Below are positions 1-5,392 of a stretch of 6,658 nucleotides of DNA, piece by piece. Origin of the DNA: an uncultured Prevotella sp. (GTDB taxonomy: Bacteria > Bacteroidota > Bacteroidia > Bacteroidales > Bacteroidaceae). The first letter of the stretch is position 1. Each line of letters begins with the position of its first letter. The position numbers and the translations under genes were made by a program. The notes under the pieces were generated by a model. That model had not been told where the DNA came from, searched no databases, and was given only the letters and a program-made list of their open reading frames with translations. The stretch lies in contig CAKQEI010000091.1 of assembly GCA_934230115.1 (NCBI GenBank), positions 1 through 6,658 on the forward strand. The letters run 5' to 3'.

Positions 1-68
1 CTGTGTCGTATTTTCCATCGTTTTGTACATCATATCATTCTGCTTCGTATCAGTAAGGTCATTTACAA
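1..68. other. Unassigned left edge, outside the IS66 reading frame
   Basis: The IS66 coding frame is closed by TAA at 54-56, so this stretch does not encode the missing N-terminus of the transposase on the + strand. All three + frames carry nothing recognisable here. On the - strand there is an open frame from about 114 down to base 1 (reading ...LHATLVNDLTDTKQNDMMYKT...), which runs off the window. It may be the end of a neighbouring gene or chance; I do not recognise it. The breakpoint between IS66-like and unrelated sequence probably lies near 57-80. Confidence 0.3.
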
Positions 69-1109
69 GTGTTGCATGTAACTCAGGTGATAACCTTGCC
101 GGAATTGAAACCAGTCATCAAGGAGATCAGACACTACAAGACGATATGCAATAAATGTGGAGCTACGGTACAGTCACACAAGCCACGAAAACGCGGAGGC
201 AACGCCGTCATATACGATGCCAGCGTAAAGTCACTTGCCGTGTATCTTTCTGTCGTGCAATTTCTTCCTTATGGACGGATTGAGAACATATTTCACGAGA
301 TATTCGGCATTGAACTGACGCAAGGCTCACTTGTAAACTGGATTAACGACGCGAAAGCCAAGGCACTGCCGGCAATTGAGAAAATAAAGGAATGCATCAT
401 GCAGTCTGCCGTTGTTGGCTTTGACGAGTCGGGATGCTACTGCAATAAGAGACTTGATTGGGCTTGGATTGCTCAAACCGTCTATTTCACCTTGCTGTTC
501 AGGGGGAATGGACGGAGCAGCAAGGAACTGACGGACAGATTTGGCGATTCACTTGAGCGTATGATTGCGGTAACAGACCGTCACAGTGCATATTTTGCAT
601 TGCATTTCTTGAATCACCAAGTGTGTCTTGCCCACATTCTGCGAGAACTGCAATATCTGAATGAGGTTGATGACAAACAGCAGTGGTCAAGGCGCATTGA
701 AAGCATTCTGCAACAAGCCATACATGAACGTAACGAGCATCCGCAAGACATCATTCCTAAAGAGCCGTGGCTTAAAAGGCTTGATGATACACTCAAGCAG
801 AGTGTCACAAGTCTTGGCAAAGACTTTCAGCGTTTGAAGAACGGATTGATTAAGTGCAGAGACTACATGTTCAATTTTCTTGAAGACCCTTTGATTCCGT
901 CAGACAACAACGACAGTGAACGTGGCATTAGAAAACTGAAAATCAAATTGAAAAACTCTGGCACATTCCGGTCAGAACTTGGAGCTGACGCTTTCTTGGA
1001 ACTGCACTCTATTGTAGAAACAGCAAAAAAGCATGACTTATCACCATATAAAGCTATCCGTGCCCTTTGGGGGAGCACGGACAGCTATGCTATGGCATTC
1101 GCTGAATAG
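69..1109 (+). CDS. IS66-family transposase, N-terminally truncated
   Basis: DDE transposase of the IS66 family, which would cut and join the ends of its own insertion sequence. Visible are a zinc-finger remnant C27-x2-C30 (ICNKCG), the first catalytic Asp in FDESG (D119), the second in VTDRHSAY (D170), a conserved CLAHILREL helix (about 186-194), and the catalytic Glu in SDNNDSERGIRKLK (E284). The C-terminus resembles full-length relatives. Family members are usually well over 400 residues, with a coiled-coil N-terminal region before the zinc finger; here the frame is closed 13 bases upstream, so that part is gone. The listed start is GTG and has no supporting ribosome site, so it is only where the open frame begins. 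No tnpA or tnpB partner genes and no terminal inverted repeats were identified. The gene converges on the surface-protein gene 65 bases downstream. It is probably inactive although the catalytic residues remain. Family assignment is firm; function is doubtful. Confidence 0.85.
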   Translation: MLHVTQVITLPELKPVIKEIRHYKTICNKCGATVQSHKPRKRGGNAVIYDASVKSLAVYLSVVQFLPYGRIENIFHEIFGIELTQGSLVNWINDAKAKALPAIEKIKECIMQSAVVGFDESGCYCNKRLDWAWIAQTVYFTLLFRGNGRSSKELTDRFGDSLERMIAVTDRHSAYFALHFLNHQVCLAHILRELQYLNEVDDKQQWSRRIESILQQAIHERNEHPQDIIPKEPWLKRLDDTLKQSVTSLGKDFQRLKNGLIKCRDYMFNFLEDPLIPSDNNDSERGIRKLKIKLKNSGTFRSELGADAFLELHSIVETAKKHDLSPYKAIRALWGSTDSYAMAFAE

Positions 1110-1174
1110 TTACAGTTTTGACACACCCTCTCTCGTCGTTTTTGTTATAAACTTATTTGACATTTAGGCTTTAA

Positions 1175-3511
1175 TCAAAATACCATCTTTTTGCCATTCA
1201 CTATATATATACCCTTACCGAGTTTTGATCCAGTAATTTTACGTCCAGACAAGTCGAACACACCAGATTTTTTAACCTTTGTGTCTTCAACTATATTGAC
1301 AATACCGCTGACATCAGGATTTCCCTTGCCATTTAGACGAGGATAGGCATCAACTCCAAGTGTCTGTCCCCAAGGTGCTGTTTCTTGACCCTTATTGAGC
1401 AATACACAGATTTTACCAGATGCAAATTCTTCTTCTGTCACATTAAGTCCTACTTCTTTAGATATTTCAACACCTGGTTGAGACAGATTAAAACAGTTTG
1501 AGAAAACTAAATCTTCATAGGGATAATACATCTTCTTTACTATTGGGTTTACCAACTCATCTGTAGCTGAACCTTTCGTTAGTTTGCCATAGTTGAACAA
1601 ATTAGAAAATACAGCCTTTTGGCCTGGCAGATATCCTACATCATTGGTTATTCCTGCAACAGCATTGGTTGATGACACATTACCAGCGTTATATACGTTA
1701 TTTATTAGACGCACCCCATTTTCACTATATCCAATATACGAAACCAGCCCTATAGCAATGTCATCGCTATAGACATCACCCTCATTATAAGAATTTTGTA
1801 TTTCATACACAGCCCCTGTAGTTATGCCTGCCGCTGATACACAACCTGAGATATTACCCTTATTATAGGAGTTATGAATTTTTGTCAAAGAGCCGCTCTC
1901 AATAATACCAGACGCATTTTCCATACCAGATATATTACCCTTATTATAACAACTATCTATAACAATATTACTTGACTGTGCATACAACACTATTCCCGAA
2001 ACAGAATATACCGAGTTGTTATCATATCCAATAGTAGTTACATCACCAGTATTGTGGCAGTTCTTCACCTTAACGTTTTTTACGTTCAACGAACCAAAAA
2101 GTCCTGAGATACCTTCCACTCTACCCTCATTATAACAGTCCTCAAAGCTTAATGAATCTTGTCCCAAACCTGACACAGCATTAATCAATCCTACTTGACT
2201 AAGATGATTGTATTTAAAATTGCCGTCCTTGTCTTTCTGTACAAACACGTCACCAGTATTGAAGAGACGTTTTGCTTCTACAAGATAAGGACAATCGCCA
2301 GTAAGACCACTACCACCAGTTATCTTACCTGTATTATAGGTATCAATTATTCTCGGGGAATAAGTATATTCCACAATACCGCTACCACCATACACTTCGC
2401 CTTCATTATGACAGTTAATAATATCTCCGCCAATGAATTGTCCAAAGAGACCACCAGAATAGCTATTATCAGCAGTAGATGTTACATTACCCTTGTTCAC
2501 ACAATTTGTTGCGTGAATAATATAGCCACTACAAGAAGCCAATATACCAGCCACACTGCCATTTCCTAAGATATTCCCTGAATTCTGAAGATTCTCAAGA
2601 CCTGTATTCTTTGCGACATTAGTCCAAGTCTCACCTACCAATCCAGCTGTCAACCAAGTTCCAGAAATATCTCCATTGTTTGAACAATTTGACATCTTGA
2701 AATCACCATTAATATTTCCGAAGAGACCTCCAGTAGACGTTTCCTTCAAATCAGTACTTATAGCACCACTATTGTGACAATCCGAGATATTAACTGACTT
2801 TTCGTAGCTGATATACATATCGCCCACAAGACCACCTAAAAATGAATTACCACATCCACTTCGAGAATCACTGTATATGCCAACATTAGCCTCATTGACA
2901 CAGTTATAAACCACAGAGTTATTGGCACTTCCTGCCAATGCACCCACACGGATATTCACATTTTCAATTCCCTCTATATTACAATTAAGTTTTATCAGAG
3001 AATTAGCAATTGTAATATTACAGAGAGTATCATTTGCTACATATCCAAATAGTCCCATATAAGAATGCATACCTTCAGATGGATATGTATCCTTCACAAC
3101 AACCAACGAGTCCTGGTAAACACCAGTAATCTTATGGTTACAACCATCAAAATGTGCCTTAAATACAGATTTCTCACCAGACCCAATAGGAACCCATTGT
3201 TTAGGAGATCCCTCACCCTTATATGTTCCGTCTTTCTCAAATGTAAACCCAGGATTGAGTTCAATATCGTTGCCAAGAACAAAATATGCACCTTCGTAGG
3301 TTCTGCCGGTATTGACATACCACGACAGGTCTGCGAGCTGCTGTGCATTTGTTATCACATAAGGAGCATTAATAGTTCCTTCACCACTGTCAAAAGGCAA
3401 TCGTTGGATAGGGTCAGTGGGATATGACCATGAAACAGCAGATACAGGTATCGCTGCAAGTGGAGAAGCCATCAAAGCAAGTTCCACTAAAAGATTTTCA
3501 TAAAATTTCAT
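1175..3511 (-). CDS. Secreted GLUG-repeat surface protein with type IX-like C-terminal tail
   Basis: A 778-residue protein predicted to be exported and displayed on the cell surface; no enzymatic motif is seen. Residues 1-25 form a plausible signal peptide with a hydrophobic stretch (LALMASPLAAIPVSA) ending in VSA, although two Glu residues make it atypical. Residues 45-200 contain YVITNAQQLADLSWYVN and GLFGYV, the usual opening of Bacteroidales GLUG proteins. Residues 200-680 hold about 15 imperfect repeats of the type N-x-x-N-x-G-x-[IV] (NCVNKGNVT, NCHNEGEVY, SCYNKGNIS, NSYNKGNIS), alternating with G-[LI]-[FV]-G segments; such repeats fit a beta-helical rod. The segment CVLLNKGQETAPWGQTLGVDAYPRLNG (700-727) is a common closing module. 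The tail 741-778, with VFDLSGRK and KGIYIVNGKK, resembles type IX sorting domains. The ATG was chosen because the signal peptide begins there; no Shine-Dalgarno is present, as is usual in this phylum. The role could be adhesion, which is inference. The gene lies between two IS66 remnants. Confidence 0.85.
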   Translation of the reverse strand: MKFYENLLVELALMASPLAAIPVSAVSWSYPTDPIQRLPFDSGEGTINAPYVITNAQQLADLSWYVNTGRTYEGAYFVLGNDIELNPGFTFEKDGTYKGEGSPKQWVPIGSGEKSVFKAHFDGCNHKITGVYQDSLVVVKDTYPSEGMHSYMGLFGYVANDTLCNITIANSLIKLNCNIEGIENVNIRVGALAGSANNSVVYNCVNEANVGIYSDSRSGCGNSFLGGLVGDMYISYEKSVNISDCHNSGAISTDLKETSTGGLFGNINGDFKMSNCSNNGDISGTWLTAGLVGETWTNVAKNTGLENLQNSGNILGNGSVAGILASCSGYIIHATNCVNKGNVTSTADNSYSGGLFGQFIGGDIINCHNEGEVYGGSGIVEYTYSPRIIDTYNTGKITGGSGLTGDCPYLVEAKRLFNTGDVFVQKDKDGNFKYNHLSQVGLINAVSGLGQDSLSFEDCYNEGRVEGISGLFGSLNVKNVKVKNCHNTGDVTTIGYDNNSVYSVSGIVLYAQSSNIVIDSCYNKGNISGMENASGIIESGSLTKIHNSYNKGNISGCVSAAGITTGAVYEIQNSYNEGDVYSDDIAIGLVSYIGYSENGVRLINNVYNAGNVSSTNAVAGITNDVGYLPGQKAVFSNLFNYGKLTKGSATDELVNPIVKKMYYPYEDLVFSNCFNLSQPGVEISKEVGLNVTEEEFASGKICVLLNKGQETAPWGQTLGVDAYPRLNGKGNPDVSGIVNIVEDTKVKKSGVFDLSGRKITGSKLGKGIYIVNGKKMVF

Positions 3512-3672
3512 ACGACAAAATATTGCAACACTATTTGTTTAAAACACTTTCCATGAACCTATGACATAATACATACTATGATAATCATAATAATGCCATA
3601 AGGTAGGCCTTGCGGTTGAACCATACCACATTAGTGTTGCGATATCTGTAGTAAATTCAACAACAGACAATG

Positions 3673-3704
3673 CAAAAATACAAATATCAAACGAAAAAAG
3701 CAAC
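3673..3704 (-). promoter_or_regulatory. Putative Bacteroidetes-type promoter of the GLUG-protein gene
   Basis: Read on the - strand, GTTG (3704-3701), then 20 bases, then TATTTTTG (3680-3673), matching the Bacteroidetes -33 TTTG / -7 TAnnTTTG pattern with one mismatch in the -33 box. Transcription would start near 3666 and leave a leader of roughly 150 bases before the ATG at 3511. I see no other gene in 3512-3730. The nuclease-relic promoter has the same 20-base spacing, which supports both. The sequence is AT-rich, so a chance match is possible. Confidence 0.4.
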
Positions 3705-3730
3705 CATTTAATATGATAATTCACCAATTT

Positions 3731-3859
3731 AAGTGCAGAGACTACATTTTCAAATTACTACACTCTATTGCAAAAACAACCAAAAAGCATGACTTATCAC
3801 CATATACGGCTATCCGTGCCCTTTGGGGAAGCACGGACAACTATGCTATGGCATTCGCT
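3731..3859 (+). pseudogene. IS66 transposase relic with internal in-frame deletion
   Basis: Bases 3731-3753 match 852-874 of the transposase gene (one difference in 23), and 3757-3859 match 1001-1103 (nine differences in 103, about 91%). The translation reads KCRDYIFKLLHSIAKTTKKHDLSPYTAIRALWG and onward, equivalent to residues about 262-345 of the intact copy with some 41 codons missing in between. The lost segment includes SDNNDSERG, which carries the catalytic Glu. Similarity ends abruptly at GCT (3859), just before the stop codon of the other copy, and begins abruptly at 3731. The open frame continues past 3859 only into antisense sequence of the adjacent nuclease relic, so it is not a gene. 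It lies 11 bases from the end of that relic and is in direct orientation to the copy at 69-1109. Confidence 0.88.
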
Positions 3860-4467
3860 CCTTATTTTTCTTATTTATCGAATTCTTTTCCGTCAAGCAA
3901 TCTCTTGAATTCTTCTTCTGGAGGAAGTATTTTCTTTAGTTTCTCAGGCATTACTTTATACGTTGCGACACCCATTGGCTGGGTGTAGTCTTGAAGAAGG
4001 TATTCAACGTATGTCTTGTCTGCATCACGGCAAAGCACTATTCCTATAGTCGGATTCTCATGAGGTTTGCGCTCGTCATCATTCAGCATGCGGATATAAG
4101 CAGACAACTGACCGAGATAGGCAGGTTCGAAGACACTATTGAGTTTTCTATAATCCGCTCGTCAATGTCTTGTGGGTCTTGCTCGTCAAGTTCCTCTACA
4201 TTGATGAAGTCAAGCAGATAATCATCCTTGAACATAGATATGGCTTTCAGAGCGTGACGTGTTGACGGCATAGTCTTGGCAAAATTGCTTGGCATCTGCG
4301 ACTGGTGATGAAACAAGTCTGCCTTGAGATTGTCACGAAGGGTGTATTTGTCCCAATGCAAAGTTGCAGCTTGATGGATGTAGAATACACGCTCTTCAAG
4401 AGTCTTTGTCTTTGATAATATTTCCATATGATGTGTGAAACTCAGAGAAAAGAATTCGTGCCAGTCC

Positions 4468-4494
4468 AAATCGCCAGCCGTCGGCTGGCGATTT
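4468..4494. repeat. Perfect 27-base palindrome inside the nuclease gene (copy 1)
   Basis: The arms AAATCGCCAGCCG and CGGCTGGCGATTT are perfectly inverted around a single central T. On the gene strand it is read as NRQPTAGDL (residues 123-131 of the N-terminal piece). It is GC-rich in an AT-rich gene and would fold into a strong hairpin in the mRNA. A second copy lies 78 bases away, start to start, an exact multiple of three. Confidence 0.9.
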
Positions 4495-4542
4495 ATATTC
4501 AGTAGAGTCAATGTGGGTGATATTATCTCCTTTTCAGTAAGT

Positions 4543-4575
4543 TGTAAATCGTCAGCCGTCGGCTGGCGATTTACA
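4543..4575. repeat. Near-perfect 33-base palindrome inside the nuclease gene (copy 2)
   Basis: It shares the core of the copy at 4468-4494 with one base changed (TCGTCAG for TCGCCAG). The inverted arms extend three bases further on each side (TGTAAATC... and ...GATTTACA). The gene strand reads VNRQPTADDLQ (residues 96-106). Because both copies are in the same frame and orientation and encode nearly the same peptide, they look like a duplicated or inserted element rather than chance. Confidence 0.9.
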
Positions 4576-4873
4576 GCGACATTCCATGATTCATAAAATT
4601 GTCGCATGTTTTTAATGTTAGACACTCCAAATCCTCGCAATCCTGGCAGTTCTCTCCTAAGCTGTTCACTAATCGTTTCAATGGCTCCTGTGCCCCAAAC
4701 TCCTTTGCGGGTATTATCAGAGACATACTTGCCCACACCATAGTATAGTGCGAGCATCTGTCTGTTGACAGCCTTGGCTGCTTCCAACTGATTTTGAAGT
4801 ATAGCCGACTTTATAAGTTGTACCGCTTGATTGTATTGAGTGCTTATCTTGTCCATCATCTTGCATTTTCCTA

Positions 4874-4905
4874 CAAAGTTAATCTAAAACATGAATATTG
4901 CCAAC
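4874..4905 (-). promoter_or_regulatory. Putative promoter of the DUF1016 nuclease relic
   Basis: On the - strand, GTTG (4905-4902), 20 bases, then TAACTTTG (4881-4874), an exact match to the Bacteroidetes -7 box TAnnTTTG with a near match at -33. Transcription would begin near 4868, only about ten bases before the ATG at 4859, giving a nearly leaderless mRNA. Spacing and boxes match the other promoter predicted in this window. Confidence 0.5.
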
Positions 4906-4967
4906 AGAAGTATTAAACTCTTATGGATTTTTATCTTTAATACGGAGAGTGAAGTTAGACTTGATAA

Positions 4968-5009
4968 CCGTATCATGACTTGAAACGACCGTATCATGCC
5001 CATGATACG
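4968..5009. repeat. CGTATCATG operator-like repeats with a 20-base palindrome
   Basis: CCGTATCATG occurs at 4968-4977 and 4989-4998, 21 bases apart or about two helical turns. The second copy forms a perfect palindrome CGTATCATGCCCATGATACG at 4990-5009 (nine-base arms, two-base centre). Three half-sites upstream of the nuclease promoter suggest binding of a dimeric regulator, but no regulator gene is visible, so the role is inference. Confidence 0.6.
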
Positions 5010-5033
5010 ATATTAATTATTGTGATTTAACGA

Positions 5034-5160
5034 TTTTAGTTGACCACTCTAAGTCTTATTGATAATACAAGTTGACTCAGTTATTACTTATTTATAATTC
5101 ACGTTGACTTATTTAATTTTAGTCATAATTATAGTTGACTACTTATGCCTATAGTCACAA
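5034..5160. repeat. Tandem array, four units of 31-32 bases with core AGTTGAC
   Basis: Units lie at 5034-5065, 5066-5097, 5098-5128 and 5129-5160. Each has (A/C)GTTGAC at unit positions 5-11 and ends in ATAA or ACAA; the middle is variable and AT-rich. GTTGAC begins at 5039, 5071, 5103 and 5134, and a degenerate AGTTACC keeps the phase at 5165. The steps of 32, 32, 31 and 32 bases are close to three helical turns, which places the cores on one face of the helix. The middles are too similar in composition and the cores too short for a CRISPR. Function unknown; an iteron-like or multi-site protein-binding array is possible. Confidence 0.75.
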
Positions 5161-5193
5161 ATAAAGTTACCCTTCATATCTCCGCAAAGAAAC

Positions 5194-5303
5194 ATGTTGT
5201 GGGATAATCCTGAGCGTAGCTTCCTTGGTAAGTTTGGGTTGGGCTCAATGCCCAACTCAAACTTTTTACGTTGGTGGCTTAAACCATCACGTAGTTCCTT
5301 AGT
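5194..5303. repeat. Direct-repeat / hairpin / direct-repeat element
   Basis: Two imperfect direct repeats, 5194-5229 and 5268-5303, share GTTG.TGG, A..CC.....CGTAG and TTCCTT.GT and flank the hairpin at 5230-5264 almost exactly. On the - strand both copies would read KxLRxGLSHxxxxF if translated. The symmetry suggests a small intergenic repeat element (REP or MITE-like) or a structured RNA; which of these cannot be told here. Confidence 0.5.
5230..5264 (+). terminator. Strong hairpin, terminator-like on + strand
   Basis: Fifteen-base arms (AAGTTTGGGTTGGGC and GCCCAACTCAAACTT) with one mismatch and a five-base loop TCAAT. On the + strand a run of five T (5263-5267) overlaps the end of the arm, the form of an intrinsic terminator. 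No + strand gene ends nearby, so the hairpin may instead be the core of the repeat element that contains it. Confidence 0.4.
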
Positions 5304-5315
5304 GGTGCAAGGATA

Positions 5316-5339
5316 CAAAAAGATCCTAAGCAACCTTAG
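5316..5339 (-). terminator. Weak terminator-like hairpin below the LRR gene
   Basis: On the - strand CTAAG-GTTG-CTTAG (5339-5326) is followed by GATCTTTTTG, beginning about 54 bases after the TGA of the LRR gene. The stem has only five base pairs, and an alternative pairing AGGAT/ATCCT (5310-5314 with 5323-5327) competes. Position fits; strength is poor. Confidence 0.3.
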
Positions 5340-5392
5340 CTTTTATCGCTTTTTCTCTGTAACTTATCCATCTTTTATCAATCTCAACTATT

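Larger units (their letters stand above)
3871..4859 (-). pseudogene. Broken PDDEXK nuclease-domain protein, DUF1016 / YhcG-like
   Basis: Two pieces of one gene. The N-terminal piece (4859 to about 4134) carries the DUF1016 N-terminal domain: LALYYGVGKYVSDNTRKGVWGTGAIETISEQLRRELPG and NIKNMRQFYESW (residues 36-92), followed by FTHHMEIL, LEERVFYIHQA and DDYLLDFINVEELDE. It normally continues past ERIIENSIV, but here changes frame and stops at 4083-4085. The C-terminal piece, in another frame (about 4131 to 3871), reads FEPAYLGQLSAYIRMLNDDERKPHENP and then GIVLCRDADKTYVEYLLQDY, the normal family ending. From memory of the family, roughly 45-50 residues between ENSIV and the EF.PAYLGQL motif are missing, and these hold the acidic and ELK residues of the PD-(D/E)XK core. 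The product would therefore be nuclease-dead. Such genes often lie near restriction-modification or other defence genes in Bacteroidales; none is visible here. The ATG at 4859 follows a good promoter match at close range. The N-terminal half also contains two palindromic in-frame inserts. Confidence 0.85.
4860..5392. other. Gene-free region with clustered repeats
   Basis: No convincing gene is present in these 533 bases. The stretch holds, in order, a - strand promoter next to the nuclease relic, a CGTATCATG repeat set, a four-unit array of about 32 bases per unit, a pair of direct repeats around a hairpin, and a weak terminator-like structure below the LRR gene. No tRNA or rRNA pattern was seen. 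The 64-residue - strand frame at 5139-5333 runs through repeat DNA and is not supported as a gene. Confidence 0.6.

Noticed and set aside
1110..1174. Bidirectional terminator between the convergent transposase and surface-protein genes
   Set aside because: No clear inverted repeat is visible in this 65-base gap.
2195..2569. + strand frames inside the GLUG-protein gene (also at 3065-3427)
   Set aside because: They are antisense shadows of the repeat-coding region with no family resemblance.
3539..3727. 62-residue - strand frame upstream of the GLUG-protein gene, with a hydrophobic N-terminal stretch
   Set aside because: It overlaps the predicted promoter, has a low-complexity Tyr/Trp-rich end, no recognisable family and no ribosome or promoter signal of its own; it is probably leader DNA.
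3713..3988. 91-residue + strand frame
   Set aside because: Its first half is the IS66 relic and its second half is antisense to the DUF1016 relic, so it is a chance fusion.
5072..5098. Sigma-70-like promoter TTGACT ... TATAAT in the second array unit
   Set aside because: The spacer is only 15 bases, the host appears to be Bacteroidetes, which uses a different promoter form, and the TTGAC is explained by the repeat array.
5034..5160. CRISPR array
   Set aside because: Only a 7-base core and a short end are conserved, the middles are not distinct spacers between identical repeats, and no cas gene is present.
5139..5333. 64-residue - strand frame with the repeated motif LRxGLSH
   Set aside because: The coding pattern is explained by a duplicated DNA repeat around a hairpin; no start signal or recognised domain.
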